Shown: positions 52,637 to 63,753, numbered from the stretch's first letter. The stretch: DNA of 64,000 bases from Pseudomonadota bacterium (GCA_018902755.1 JAHIQI010000049.1:4226-68225), one strand, 5' to 3'. Made by a program: numbers and translations. The notes: generated by a model from the letters alone, not told the origin.

Positions 52637-53119
52637 TCAGGCGTGGAAGATCTTCTCCACCTCGGCTTCGATATCCTCTTCCTTGGCTTGGCGGGCTATG
52701 GAAAGCTCCTTCACCAAGAGGCCGCGCGCGGTGTCGAGCATCTTGCGCTCGCCAAAGGAGAGCTCCTTGTCCAGCTTGAGCAGAAAAAGGTCCCTGAGCA
52801 CCTCGGCCACTTCAAAGACCGAACCGGTCTTGATCTTCTTCATGTAGTCGCGGTAGCGGCGGTTCCAGGTCTGGTTTTCGATTATGACGTCGCGGTCCTT
52901 GAGGATGGAGTAAACCTGGGAAACTTGGTGCTGGTCGATCACCGGCCTCAGTCCCACCGTATCGGCGTTGTCGGTGGGGATCATGATAATCATGTCGTTT
53001 TCCAGGATGCGCAGGATATAAAAACGTTGCGCCAGACCGCCGATATGTTTCTCTTCCTCGGACTCGATGACCCCTACCCCATGGGCGGGGTAGACCGCTA
53101 GTTGTCCCTTTTTGAACAA
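52637..53119 (-). CDS. carD: CarD/CdnL-type RNA polymerase-binding regulator
   Basis: A 160-residue protein. The N-terminal RNA-polymerase-interacting Tudor-like domain has GQLAVYPAHGVGVIES, and the C-terminal helical part has WNRRYRDYMKKIKTGS and ARGLLVKELSIARQ, which contacts DNA upstream of the -10. CarD-type factors stabilise open promoter complexes, often at rRNA promoters. A consensus promoter drives it. The gene is a known feature of delta-proteobacteria, Thermus and actinobacteria. Confidence 0.95.
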   Translation of the reverse strand: MFKKGQLAVYPAHGVGVIESEEEKHIGGLAQRFYILRILENDMIIMIPTDNADTVGLRPVIDQHQVSQVYSILKDRDVIIENQTWNRRYRDYMKKIKTGSVFEVAEVLRDLFLLKLDKELSFGERKMLDTARGLLVKELSIARQAKEEDIEAEVEKIFHA

Positions 53120-53176
53120 AATGCGCTCCTGAGGATCGGTAGAATGCGGTAGGTTGTGTAACCTGTACGAATTGTT

Positions 53177-53204
53177 ATTATATCAGGCTGCGCCTTTCTG
53201 TCAA
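53177..53204 (-). promoter_or_regulatory. Consensus sigma-70 promoter of carD
   Basis: A perfect TTGACA (minus strand, 53199-53204) and a perfect TATAAT (53177-53182) are spaced by 16 bp, and the ATG lies about 58 bp downstream of the -10. It is the best promoter match in the window. Confidence 0.85.
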
Positions 53205-53249
53205 GCTTATTCGGGAGGGGTGGGGGCTCCAACTATGCGGGCAAAGGGC

Positions 53250-53290
53250 AAAAAAAGGGACCGGCCCCAAGGGGCCGGTCCCGATTTTTT
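53250..53290. terminator. Intrinsic terminator after hppA
   Basis: GGGACCGGCCCC (53257-53268) and GGGGCCGGTCCC (53271-53282) form a perfect 12-bp stem. A-run on the left gives U-run for hppA on the minus strand; TTTTTT on the right allows action on the plus strand too. Confidence 0.9.
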
Positions 53291-53305
53291 GGGAACGCTT
53301 GGCGC

Positions 53306-55434
<2,129 letters not shown>

Positions 55435-55435
<1 letters not shown>

Positions 55436-56046
55436 TACCCCTCTACCTCCTCATTGCTTAAAGGTCGGTGGAATCTCTGCATGGCCGCCGGGGGCCCTTC
55501 GGATAGAATCACCTCCAGGCAATCCACCGCGGCCAGCACCATATCTTCTGCCAACTGCCGCTGGTCGGCGTAAAAACCGCTCAGCACAAACTTTTCGATC
55601 GGCTCCTCGTAGCGGGGGCGCCCGATGCCCACCTTTAGGCGGACGAAATCCGGGCTGCCGGTCCGCTGGATGATCGAGGCCACACCCTTGTGACCTCCCG
55701 CCCCTCCTCCCAGAGAGACCTTGAGCCTCCCCAAGGGCAAATCCAAATCGTCGTGCACCGCGATGAGCCGGCCGGGCTGCAAATCGAAGTAGCCAAGCAG
55801 GCTCTGGGCCGCCTCGCCGCTCAGGTTCATGAAGGTCTGCGGCTGGGCCATTATCACCGTGCGGCCAGCCACCCGGCCCTGTCCCCAGAGGCTGCGGTGC
55901 CCGCTGCGCCCCATAGACAGTCCATGGCGCTGGGCCAGCTCGCTGGTGACCGCGTATCCCACGTTGTGCCGGGTTCCCTGGTATTGAGATCCCGGATTGC
56001 CCAGTCCCAGAACCAAAAGCGGTCCCTGGTCCCAGTAATCGAACAA
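55435..56046 (-). CDS. pth: Peptidyl-tRNA hydrolase
   Basis: A 203-residue enzyme that releases peptides from dropped-off tRNA. GLGNPGSQYQGTRHNVGY holds the catalytic His, and QPQTFMNLSGEA and VHDDLDLPLG are conserved. The GGGAGGHKGVASI loop binds tRNA. The stop overlaps the hppA start by one base; the start lies six bases after rplY. Confidence 0.96.
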
Positions 56047-56052
56047 AGCGTC

Positions 56053-56697
56053 TTACTCGCCGCGTTCCTCGGTCTTTTCCTCGTCGCCCTCTTCGCCTTC
56101 TTCGTCCTCTTCGCCCTCTGCCTCTTCGTCCTCGGTGGCCAAAATAGCCTCGGACAGGGAGACAACCATGTAGTTGTCATCGCCGGACAACTTCACGCCC
56201 TCGGGCAGCGGGAGGTTTTCAGCGTGGAGGGCGTCGCCCATTTCCATTTCGCTGATGTCCAGGGAAATGGAATCGGGGATGTCGGCGACCAAACCGGTCA
56301 CCGAGGCGGTGTAGGCGCTTTGGCTGATCAGGGCGCCGGTGGTCATGCCCTTGGGCTCGCCGACGAGCTCGATGGACACTTCCAAAGTCAGCTCCTGATC
56401 GGCCCGGACTTCGTAGAAGTCGGCATGCAGGATGCTTTTACCCAAGTAGTCGAACTGGAGGTCCTTGATCACCGCCATGCGCGGGGCTTCGCCCGCGATG
56501 GTCAGCGACAGGAAGGCGTTGCCTCCGGAAGTGCCGCGCAACAGGCGCTCGATCTCAGCCTGCTCGATGGTGAGTTTGGCTGCTTCCTGGCCGCCCGCGT
56601 AAAAGACGGCGGGCACCTGTCCCTTGGCCCGCATCTGCTTGGCGGGGCCTTTTCCAGTGCTTTCGCGGCGGATTGCCGTAAGGGGTATTTGTTCCAT
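56053..56697 (-). CDS. rplY: Large ribosomal subunit protein bL25, CTC form
   Basis: A 214-residue two-domain L25/Ctc protein: an N-terminal 5S-rRNA-binding domain (MEQIPLTAIRRESTGKGPAK, AVFYAGG) and a C-terminal TL5-type domain (DISEMEMGDALHAENLPLPEGVK). The last about 30 residues are highly acidic (repeated EE/GEE). Adjacency to pth is common in bacteria. The start is ATG 56697. Confidence 0.93.
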   Translation of the reverse strand: MEQIPLTAIRRESTGKGPAKQMRAKGQVPAVFYAGGQEAAKLTIEQAEIERLLRGTSGGNAFLSLTIAGEAPRMAVIKDLQFDYLGKSILHADFYEVRADQELTLEVSIELVGEPKGMTTGALISQSAYTASVTGLVADIPDSISLDISEMEMGDALHAENLPLPEGVKLSGDDNYMVVSLSEAILATEDEEAEGEEDEEGEEGDEEKTEERGE

Positions 56698-56842
56698 GGC
56701 TGCTAACTTCCTCCGGCCGGCCCATGTTTACAGGGTCCGCCCGCTGAGTCAAGTGACTATAATGCGATTTTTCACAAAAGGCAAATGTTTTCCTCCCACC
56801 GGGGGGTTAGCCCCAGGGCGGATATTGCCTGGCCTTCAACAA

Positions 56843-56875
56843 GCTGATTGCCGGCGGAGCCGCGCGGCAATCAGC
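56843..56875. other. Hairpin between prs and rplY
   Basis: GCTGATTGCC (56843-56852) and GGCAATCAGC (56866-56875) form a perfect 10-bp stem. The 227-bp gap holds nothing else clear. Without a U-run it is a weak terminator candidate; it may be a transcript-stabilising stem. Confidence 0.5.
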
Positions 56876-56924
56876 ATAGATCACGTTATGTTATCTCCCG
56901 ACCCTTTTTAGGGGATGGGTTTAG

Positions 56925-57866
56925 CTACACAAAAAGGGAGCTTACCGAGTCTTCCATGTGTATGCGCCGGACCGCTTCGCCCAAAAGCTGGGCCACGGAC
57001 AGGCTGTGGATCTTGGGGTTGGCCGCCGCCTCTTCGGCCAGGGGAATGGTGTTGGTCACCACCACCCGGCTGATGGAGCTTTCGGCCAGCCTGCCCAGGG
57101 CCGGGCCGGACAAAACCGGGTGGGCGGCGCAGGCCCACACCTCCCTGGCCCCGTGCTCGGTGAGCGCCCTGGCCGCTTCGGTCAGGGTGCCCGCGGTGTC
57201 GATCATGTCGTCCAGGATTACCGCCAGCTTGCCCTTGACGTCGCCGATGATGTTCATGGCCTCGGCCACGTTGGCCGCCTCGCGGCGCTTGTCGATGATG
57301 GCCAGGCCCGCCTGCAGGCGCTTGGCGATGGCCCGGGCGCGCTCCACGCCGCCGGCGTCGGGGCTGACGATGACCGCCTCGCCGGTGAGGTGCTTGCGCA
57401 GGTACTCCAGCATGATCGGCGCGGAGTATAGGTGGTCCACCGGGATGTTAAAAAAGCCGCCGATCTGCCCGGCGTGCAAATCCATGCACAGCACCCGGCC
57501 CGCTCCGGCGGTGGTGATCAGGTCGGCCACCAACTTGGCGGTGATGGGCACCCGGGGAGCCACCTTGCGGTCCTGGCGGGCGTAGCCGTAGTAGGGGACC
57601 ACCGCGGTGATGCGCCTGGCGCTGCTGCGCCTGAAGGCGTCGAGCATGATCAGAAGCTCCATCAGGTGATCGTTCACCGGCGGGCTGGTGGACTGCACCA
57701 CGAACACGTCCGAGCCGCGCACGTTCTCGCCCACCTCCACGAAGACCTCGCCGTCGCTGAAGCGGCGCACCACGGCCTGGGAAAGCGGCAGGTGCAGGTA
57801 GTGACAGATCTCCTCCACCAAGTGGGGGTTGCTGTTGCCGGTGAAAACCTTGAGCTTATTAAACAT
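56925..57866 (-). CDS. prs: Ribose-phosphate pyrophosphokinase (PRPP synthetase)
   Basis: A 313-residue class I PRPP synthase. Motifs include CMDLHAGQIGGFFNIPVDHL, VIVSPDAGGVERARAIAKRL, and the PRPP-binding loop VILDDMIDTAGTLTEAARAL. PRPP feeds purine, pyrimidine, His and Trp synthesis. The ATG is at 57866. A 260-bp leader with three hairpins precedes it. Gene order with spoVG and ispE upstream is usual for this group. Confidence 0.97.
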   Translation of the reverse strand: MFNKLKVFTGNSNPHLVEEICHYLHLPLSQAVVRRFSDGEVFVEVGENVRGSDVFVVQSTSPPVNDHLMELLIMLDAFRRSSARRITAVVPYYGYARQDRKVAPRVPITAKLVADLITTAGAGRVLCMDLHAGQIGGFFNIPVDHLYSAPIMLEYLRKHLTGEAVIVSPDAGGVERARAIAKRLQAGLAIIDKRREAANVAEAMNIIGDVKGKLAVILDDMIDTAGTLTEAARALTEHGAREVWACAAHPVLSGPALGRLAESSISRVVVTNTIPLAEEAAANPKIHSLSVAQLLGEAVRRIHMEDSVSSLFV

Positions 57867-57885
57867 GGCTCACAAAAGATTCCCC

Positions 57886-57974
57886 GGGCCCAAAGGCCCT
57901 GTCGCCGGTCTCCAACGGGAGACCGCTCATACGGCCACACCTGGAACGTCGCGCACCGGACCACCAAGGTCCGG
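57886..57974 (-). promoter_or_regulatory. Three-hairpin leader upstream of prs
   Basis: The 260-bp gap between spoVG and prs contains, in order on the transcript, CCGGACC/GGTCCGG (57956-57974), GGTCTCC/GGAGACC (57907-57924) and GGGCC/GGCCC (57886-57899), all perfect stems with loops of 4-5 bases. No tRNA or known riboswitch was recognised. Confidence 0.45.
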
Positions 57975-58126
57975 CCAGCGCGCCCAGGACTTTTTCTTAT
58001 TTAACAGGTTTGAGCCAAAAAGCCAATCCAGTCCACACCACCACATCGGAGCCTTGCGCTCCATGGCGGTAGGAACCCGGACCGGCCGAGCTCTGCGCCC
58101 GCGGCGGGCGTATGGGCCGCTAGGCC

Positions 58127-58411
58127 CTAGCCGCTGGCCTCGCTGACCTCCTGACCTTCGGTCCGCACGCGTTCGTATTCGCCTAGAACCGCTTCTTCGA
58201 TCATCCGCCGGGTATCCCTGTTCAGGGGATGGGCGGTGTCCTGGTAGGTGCCATCCTTGCGCTTCTTACTGGGCATGGCCACGAAAAGACCTTTGTTGCC
58301 GTAAATGATCTTGAGGTCTCTAACCAGGAAGCAATGATCTAGGGTGATGGTTGCATAGGCCTTAAGTCGCTCTTCCTCTACCGGGAAGACCCTTACCTCG
58401 GTCACGTCCAT
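58127..58411 (-). CDS. spoVG: SpoVG family nucleic-acid-binding regulator
   Basis: A 94-residue protein with the SpoVG core: VTEVRVFPVEEERLKAYATI, KIIYGNKGLFVAMPSKKRKD and ahead of the end AHPLNRDTRRMIEEAVL. SpoVG homologues bind DNA or RNA site-specifically in several phyla; here sporulation is not implied. It lies between ispE and prs in the usual order. Confidence 0.95.
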   Translation of the reverse strand: MDVTEVRVFPVEEERLKAYATITLDHCFLVRDLKIIYGNKGLFVAMPSKKRKDGTYQDTAHPLNRDTRRMIEEAVLGEYERVRTEGQEVSEASG

Positions 58412-58432
58412 GCTCAGCCCCCTCCTCGTAGC

Positions 58433-59278
58433 TCAAGCTCTGACGCCTCGGCAAGACCTGACCCACCAGCGGCCCTGGGTCCGCAAACTCTGGGCCGCTT
58501 TCCCCGCCTGGGCGGCGTCCGCGAACACCCCGAAAACGGTAGGTCCGCTTCCGCTCATCAAACACCCCCTGGCGCCGGTCTTGCTCAGCGTCTCCTTGAT
58601 CTGACCCAGGATGGGGTGCTCCCGCAACGAAACCTCCTCCAGATCGTTCACCAGCAGGTGTTCGATTGATGGAGTCTTCCTTAAGGGGCGCTTTATTCTA
58701 ATTGTTTGAGGGGGGTTTGTCCAATAGAAATCAAATTGTTGATATACATGCGCCGTGGAGAGGGCAAAGCGGGGATTGACCAGCACCAAGTTCAGCAATG
58801 GGAAATCCGGCCAAGGCTCCACCCGCTCGCCTATGCCGGTGCACCAGGCGGTGCACCCGGCCAGGAAAAAGGGCACGTCCGCGCCCAGCCCGGCGGCCAA
58901 GGCGGCCAGGCGCTGGGGCTCCAGGGCGCCATGGTGCAGGGCGTTGAGGGCCAACAGGGCGGCGGCGGCGTCGGAGCTGCCCCCGCCCAATCCGGCGGCC
59001 ACGGGAATGCGCTTGATAAGCTCGAAGGCGGCGGCGGGCTCCTGGCCCAGGGCGGCGTAATAGGCCCTGGCCGCGGCGATCACCAGGTTGTTCTCGCCTG
59101 AAAGCTCCGGTTTGTCGCAGCTAAGGCGCAGGCCGGGCTCGCCCAAGCGCACGGTGAGGGTGTCGGCCAGGTCCAGGGGCTGCATCAGGGTGGCCAGCTC
59201 GTGGTAGCCGTCGGGCCTGCGGCCAAGCACCTTGAGCAGCAGATTCACCTTGGCCGGGGCTTGAATGGTCAGTTGCAT
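58433..59278 (-). CDS. ispE: 4-diphosphocytidyl-2-C-methyl-D-erythritol kinase
   Basis: A 281-residue GHMP kinase of the MEP isoprenoid pathway. QAPAKVNLLLKVLGRRPDGYHEL is the N-terminal motif and PVAAGLGGGSSDAAAALLAL the ATP-binding glycine loop; GARGCLMSGSGPTVFG is the C-terminal one. I choose ATG 59278, which starts the conserved sequence directly, over ATG 59293. A terminator lies between it and degP upstream. spoVG begins 21 bp after its stop. Confidence 0.93.
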   Translation of the reverse strand: MQLTIQAPAKVNLLLKVLGRRPDGYHELATLMQPLDLADTLTVRLGEPGLRLSCDKPELSGENNLVIAAARAYYAALGQEPAAAFELIKRIPVAAGLGGGSSDAAAALLALNALHHGALEPQRLAALAAGLGADVPFFLAGCTAWCTGIGERVEPWPDFPLLNLVLVNPRFALSTAHVYQQFDFYWTNPPQTIRIKRPLRKTPSIEHLLVNDLEEVSLREHPILGQIKETLSKTGARGCLMSGSGPTVFGVFADAAQAGKAAQSLRTQGRWWVRSCRGVRA

Positions 59279-59295
59279 CGACGCGCCACCCATAG

Positions 59296-59321
59296 AAAAT
59301 GGGGGCCCCGAAGGGCCCCCA
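59296..59321 (-). terminator. Intrinsic terminator after degP
   Basis: On the minus strand TGGGGGCCC and GGGCCCCCA enclose TTCG and are followed by TTTTCT. It separates degP from ispE. Confidence 0.75.
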
Positions 59322-59334
59322 TCAAGGTTTGGGT

Positions 59335-60810
59335 TTACTTCTTATCCGGCGATTTGATCACCACGAACAGGGTGGAGTCGCGCCTCTGGATAAGCAACAG
59401 CAGGCCTTCGCCCGCTTTCATCTTGCCGGCGATGTCCTTGAACTGGGACACCTTGGTCACCGGCTTCTGGGCCGCTTCCAAGATCACGTCGCCGCGCATG
59501 AGGCCGGCTTCGGCCGCCGGTCCGCCTTGCTCCACCGAGGTGACGATCAGGCCCTTTTTGCCGGCCATGCCCATTTGCTTGGCCAGGTCCGGGGTAAGCT
59601 CTTGCAGGCCCATGCCCAGCTTGACCTCGCTCTCGGGCGCGGCCTGGGGAGAGGTGGGGGCCTCGGCCTTGAGCTCGCCGATGGTCACCTGCAAGGGGCG
59701 CTTCTTGCCGTCGCGCACCACTTCCAGGCTGACCTCGCTGCCCACCTTGGTCTCGGCCACCAGCCGAGGCAGGGCGTGCATGTCCTTGACCGTCTTGCCC
59801 TCGTAGCCGATGACCACGTCGCCTCGCTTGATGCCCGCCTTGTCCGCCGGGCTGCCCGGCACCACGTCGGCCACCAGAGCCCCGATGGGCTCGTCCAGGC
59901 CGAACTTCTTGGCCAGTTCCTTGGTCACCGGCTGGATGGTCACGCCCAGCCAGCCGCGGATCACCCGGCCCTTGTCTCTGAGCTGGGCCATGATGGTCTT
60001 GGTGGTGTTGACCGGAATGGCGAAGCCGATGCCCTGGCCTTGGGGCGCGATGGCGGTGTTGATGCCCACCACTTGGCCCTGCAAGTTGATCAGCGGGCCG
60101 CCGGAGTTGCCGGGGTTGATGCTGGCGTCGGTCTGCAGGAAGTTGTCATATGGGCCGGCCCCGATGATGCGGCCCTTGGCGCTGATGATGCCCGCGGTGA
60201 CGGTGTGCTCCAGGCCGAAGGGGTTGCCCACGGCCAGCACCCAGTCGCCCACCCGGACCTTGTCGCTGTCGCCCAGGGGCAAAAATGGCAGTTCATGCTT
60301 GGCGTCTATCTTGATGAGGGCCAGGTCGGTCTTGGGGTCGCGGCCGATTATCTTGGCCGGCCACTCCTCGCCGCCCTTGAGGCGCACCAGGATCTCGTCG
60401 GCTTCGGCCACCACGTGGTTGTTGGTGATGACGTAGCCCTTGGGGTCCACGATCACGCCGGAGCCCAGGGCCCGCTGCTTGAACTCGCGGGGCTGGGCGT
60501 TGCCGCCGGGACCGCCCTGGCCGAAGAAGCGGCGGAAGAATTCATGCAGGTCCGGGGGCTGGCCCTGGGGGCCTTCCTGGTCCGGGCCTTGCTGCTGGCC
60601 GGGGAAAGGCATGACGCCGGTCATGGGGCCTTGCTTGATCGTCTTGACGATGCGGATGTTCACCACCGCCGGGCTTACTTTGCTGGCCAGGTCGGCGAAG
60701 GAGTCGGGAACGTAATTGGCGCCGGCCGGAACGGCCAGGGCCAGGGCCATAATCAGCGCCAGAAGAACCAGCGCGGGTTTGGCCGCGAGTCTTGCTTTGC
60801 TAAGGGTCAC
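59335..60810 (-). CDS. degP: Periplasmic serine protease, DegP/DegQ type
   Basis: A 491-residue Do-like protease. Residues 1-31 form a signal peptide. The catalytic triad is His132 (TNNHVVAEA), Asp162 (KTDLALIKI) and Ser236 (NPGNSGGPLI). Two PDZ domains follow, near residues 290-370 (GWLGVTIQPV) and 400-480 (GLIVTSVEQGGPA). A Gln/Pro/Gly-rich insert around residues 63-85 lies in the LA loop. It would degrade or refold misfolded envelope proteins. DUF1844 precedes it by 27 bp. Confidence 0.94.
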   Translation of the reverse strand: MTLSKARLAAKPALVLLALIMALALAVPAGANYVPDSFADLASKVSPAVVNIRIVKTIKQGPMTGVMPFPGQQQGPDQEGPQGQPPDLHEFFRRFFGQGGPGGNAQPREFKQRALGSGVIVDPKGYVITNNHVVAEADEILVRLKGGEEWPAKIIGRDPKTDLALIKIDAKHELPFLPLGDSDKVRVGDWVLAVGNPFGLEHTVTAGIISAKGRIIGAGPYDNFLQTDASINPGNSGGPLINLQGQVVGINTAIAPQGQGIGFAIPVNTTKTIMAQLRDKGRVIRGWLGVTIQPVTKELAKKFGLDEPIGALVADVVPGSPADKAGIKRGDVVIGYEGKTVKDMHALPRLVAETKVGSEVSLEVVRDGKKRPLQVTIGELKAEAPTSPQAAPESEVKLGMGLQELTPDLAKQMGMAGKKGLIVTSVEQGGPAAEAGLMRGDVILEAAQKPVTKVSQFKDIAGKMKAGEGLLLLIQRRDSTLFVVIKSPDKK

Positions 60811-60837
60811 TTTTTTCCTCCTAGTGGAAAAAGGAGG

Positions 60838-61299
60838 CTAGCCGGCGATCTGGACAAAAGCCATACGCAACTCGACGAGCGCCGTGTCTATCAGCTTTTT
60901 CTCCTCGGGATCGAGATTGCCCTTGGTCTTTTCCTGAAGCATGGCGATGGTGTCGATGGTGTGGCGGGCCAAATCCAATTCCGGGGGCATGGGCTGACCG
61001 CCCGGGCCGGGAATCTGTCCCAAATGCATCATGGTCGCATGAGCCAGGGATAGGATCAGACCGCTGAAATCGACCGGGGGAAGCTGATGACGCCGTCCGC
61101 CCTGGGGGCCGGGGCCGCCCTTAGCCTGCTCCTGGGGCTCGGCCTTGGGGGCCGGCTCCTGTGGCGGAGCTTGGGGCTCGGGTTTGGGCTTTGGCTCCTG
61201 GGCTTTTACCTGCTCGGGTTCGGCCTCGCCGCGGGCTTCGCCGCTGGAGTCGAACCTGCGCCGATCTTTTACCGTAAAGCCCTTTTCTTGTTCGCTCAT
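60838..61299 (-). CDS. DUF1844 family protein
   Basis: A 153-residue protein with a charged, Pro/Glu-rich N-terminal half (residues about 15-70, many KPEP and PQE motifs) and the DUF1844 domain: VDFSGLILSLAHATMMHLGQ, then DLARHTIDTIAMLQEKTKGNL and ALVELRMAFVQI. The helical domain is common in delta-proteobacteria and others; role unknown. It is the first gene of the pair with degP. Confidence 0.88.
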   Translation of the reverse strand: MSEQEKGFTVKDRRRFDSSGEARGEAEPEQVKAQEPKPKPEPQAPPQEPAPKAEPQEQAKGGPGPQGGRRHQLPPVDFSGLILSLAHATMMHLGQIPGPGGQPMPPELDLARHTIDTIAMLQEKTKGNLDPEEKKLIDTALVELRMAFVQIAG

Positions 61300-61393
61300 T
61301 GACTAGCCTTTCATGAATAATTCCACCGGGACGCACCTAACCGGATTTAATATATCTAACTATAAGTACCCTAAAGGCCCGGCGCAACCGGGC

Positions 61394-61426
61394 AAAAAAA
61401 GGTCCGGCCGCTTTTGCGGCCGGACC
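61394..61426 (-). terminator. Intrinsic terminator after serA
   Basis: On the minus strand GGTCCGGCCGC and GCGGCCGGACC pair around AAAA and are followed by TTTTTTT. It ends the aminotransferase-serA unit. Confidence 0.9.
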
Positions 61427-61450
61427 TGGCAAATTCTGGCAAGCAAGAAC

Positions 61451-62401
61451 CTACTTTTTGGGGTCGTTCACCGCGAACTCGGCCGGTCCGCCCTTCAGGT
61501 AGGCGCTCATCTGGTTGGCCACGGCCACGGCCACGTTTTCCTGGGCCTCGAAGGTGTTGGCCCCCAGGTGCGGGGTGCAGGTCAACTCGTCGGCGTATAC
61601 CAGACGGCTGTCCGCCGGAAGAGGCTCCACCTCGAACACGTCCAGGGCCGCGCCGGCCACCTTGCCGGCGGACAGGGCGTCGCACAGGGCCACCTCGTCC
61701 ACGATGCCGCCCCGGGCGCAGTTGATCAGATAGGCCCCGTCCTTCATCTTGGCCAGGTTGGCCTCGCTGAACAGGTTGGTGGTCTCGGCGGTCTTGGGCA
61801 CGTGGATGGAGATGTAGTCCGCCTGGACCAGCATGTCCTCGAAGCTCACCGGCAGGGCGCCGCGGGCCTTGATGTCGGCATCGCCCAGGAAGGGGTCGAA
61901 GCCGATGACCTTCATCTTGACGCCGGTGCCCAACTCGGCCAGGATGCGGCCGATGTTGCCCATGCCCACGATGCCCAGGGTCTTGCCCTTTAGCTCGCGG
62001 CCCCGGAGCTGCTTCTTCTCCCACTTGCCATCCTTGATGCCCCGGTTGCCCCGGGCGATGTGGCGGCTCAGCGCGAAGATGTGGCCCATGGCCAGCTCGG
62101 CGGCGGCGTTGGAGTTCTGGCCGGGGGTGTTCATGACCACCACGCCGTGGGCCGTGGCTTCGGGGATGTCCACGTTGTCCAGGCCGGTGCCGGCCCGGCC
62201 CACCACCTTGAGCTGGTCGGCGGCCTCGAGCAGGTCCTTGTCCACCTGGGTGGCCGAGCGGATAACCAACCCGTCCACCCCCTTGATGGCTTTGTGCAGG
62301 TCTTCGGGGGACAGGCCGGTTTTGACCTCCACCTCAAAGCCCTGGTCCTTGAAAATCTGGATTCCCTTCTCGTGCAAGGGATCGGAGACGAGTATCTTCA
62401 T
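61451..62401 (-). CDS. serA: D-3-phosphoglycerate dehydrogenase-like (short form, no ACT domain)
   Basis: A 316-residue D-2-hydroxyacid dehydrogenase. The NAD+-binding motif is LGIVGMGNIGRILAELG, and the catalytic Arg, Glu and His lie in CARGGIVDEVAL, the VEPLP region and TPHLGANT. The SerA group is suggested by RSATQVDKDLLEAA and GRAGTGLDNVDI. It lacks the C-terminal ACT domain of E. coli SerA, so serine feedback would differ. It begins two bases after the aminotransferase stop, which supports a serine-synthesis or glyoxylate/hydroxypyruvate role. Confidence 0.88.
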   Translation of the reverse strand: MKILVSDPLHEKGIQIFKDQGFEVEVKTGLSPEDLHKAIKGVDGLVIRSATQVDKDLLEAADQLKVVGRAGTGLDNVDIPEATAHGVVVMNTPGQNSNAAAELAMGHIFALSRHIARGNRGIKDGKWEKKQLRGRELKGKTLGIVGMGNIGRILAELGTGVKMKVIGFDPFLGDADIKARGALPVSFEDMLVQADYISIHVPKTAETTNLFSEANLAKMKDGAYLINCARGGIVDEVALCDALSAGKVAGAALDVFEVEPLPADSRLVYADELTCTPHLGANTFEAQENVAVAVANQMSAYLKGGPAEFAVNDPKK

Positions 62402-62403
62402 GA

Positions 62404-63543
62404 TCAGGCCTCCCCGAAAATCTTCTGGGCCGCGGCCACGCCGGAGCCCATCTCAAACTTGTACCCCAGCCCGGCCAGGGCCATCTCGATGGCGCTGATG
62501 GCCTGCAGGGTGTCGAACTCGCTGATATAGCCCATGTGCGCCACCCGGAAAATCTTGCCCTTGGCCTGGGCCTGACCGCCGGCGATGAAGATGGCGTACT
62601 TGTTCTTGAGCCAGCCCACCACGTCCTGGGCGTCGATGCCCGCCGGGGCTTCCACGGCGCTAAGGCCGGTGGAGGCGTTTTCCTTGGAGTAGAGCTCCAG
62701 GCCCAAGGCGGCCATGGCGGCCTTGAAGGCCTTGGACTTGATCTCGGTCTCTTTATAGATGTTGTCCAGGCCCATCTCGTCGATGAGTTCGAAGATGTCC
62801 AGCAGGCCCATGAACAGGGTCACCGGCGAGGTGAAGGTGCCCTTGTTGATGCCCTGGTTCTTGAGCTCCTTGGCCCAGGAAAAGTAGAATTTGGGGCACT
62901 TGGAGGTCTTCATCATATCCAGGGCCTTGGGGCCGATGCTGGCGAAGGCCAGGCCCGGAGGCAGCATCATGGCCTTTTGGGAGCCGGAGATGACCACGTC
63001 CAGTCCCCACTCGTCGGTGGGGATGTCGTAGACGCCCAGGGCGCTGACCGCGTCGACCACCAGCACCGCGCCGGTGCCCTTGGTCACCTGGGCCAGCTCC
63101 TTGATGGGATGGGCCACGCCGGTGGAGGTCTCCAGGGCCTGCACGTAGACCGCCTTGATGGAGGGGTCGGCCTTGAGCAGGGCGGCCACGTCCTCGGGCT
63201 TTACGGCGTAGCCCCATTCCACGTCCAGGTTCACGGCCTGGCAGCCGTAAGCCTCTAATATCTCGGTCCAACGCTCACCGAATTTACCGCCGCGGATGGC
63301 GATGGCCTTGTCGCCGGGAGAGAGCAGGTTGGCAACCGAGCTCTCCATGGCGCCGGTGCCGCTGCTGCAGAAGACCAGCACTTCATTGTTGGTCTTGAAA
63401 ATTTTCTTCAGACCTTCTCGCACCCGTCCGAATATCTCCAGGAAATCGCTGGAGCGATGATGGATCAGGGGCTGGGCCATGGCCAGCAGGGTGCGAGGAG
63501 GAACCGGCGTGGGCCCCGGTGCCAAAAGGGAGACTTTTTTCAT
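62404..63543 (-). CDS. Class V aminotransferase (alanine-glyoxylate/serine-pyruvate type)
   Basis: A 379-residue PLP enzyme of the class V group. LLAPGPTPVPPRTL opens the domain, SSGTGAMESSVANLL binds PLP phosphate, DAVSALG supplies the Asp, and SGSQKAMMLPPGLAF holds the PLP lysine. In many anaerobes such an enzyme next to serA replaces SerC in serine synthesis, or links serine and glyoxylate. I start at ATG 63543 after GGAGGAAGGAG. Upstream is a possible sigma-70 promoter. Confidence 0.9.
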   Translation of the reverse strand: MKKVSLLAPGPTPVPPRTLLAMAQPLIHHRSSDFLEIFGRVREGLKKIFKTNNEVLVFCSSGTGAMESSVANLLSPGDKAIAIRGGKFGERWTEILEAYGCQAVNLDVEWGYAVKPEDVAALLKADPSIKAVYVQALETSTGVAHPIKELAQVTKGTGAVLVVDAVSALGVYDIPTDEWGLDVVISGSQKAMMLPPGLAFASIGPKALDMMKTSKCPKFYFSWAKELKNQGINKGTFTSPVTLFMGLLDIFELIDEMGLDNIYKETEIKSKAFKAAMAALGLELYSKENASTGLSAVEAPAGIDAQDVVGWLKNKYAIFIAGGQAQAKGKIFRVAHMGYISEFDTLQAISAIEMALAGLGYKFEMGSGVAAAQKIFGEA

Positions 63544-63753
63544 CAGCGAGCTCCTTCCTCCGATGAATAGACCTCGGGGTGCCACAGGCCGAAGGCGGGC
63601 GGGCCCGATGTCCTACGATTAACCGGTATATTAATCCAGCCGATCACAAAAACTAGTTCACCTGTTCCGGGAACGCAACGCCCCACGAAAACTGGTGAAA
63701 TACCGCCCCGTCCTATGGCGCGAGCCGGTCCGGCTATTGTTCCGGATTCAATT

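Noticed and set aside
56843..56875. Stem between prs and rplY as an intrinsic terminator
   Set aside because: There is no U-run on the minus strand after the stem.
57867..58126. A tRNA gene upstream of prs
   Set aside because: No cloverleaf or TTCRANTC arm could be built; the stems are short separate hairpins.
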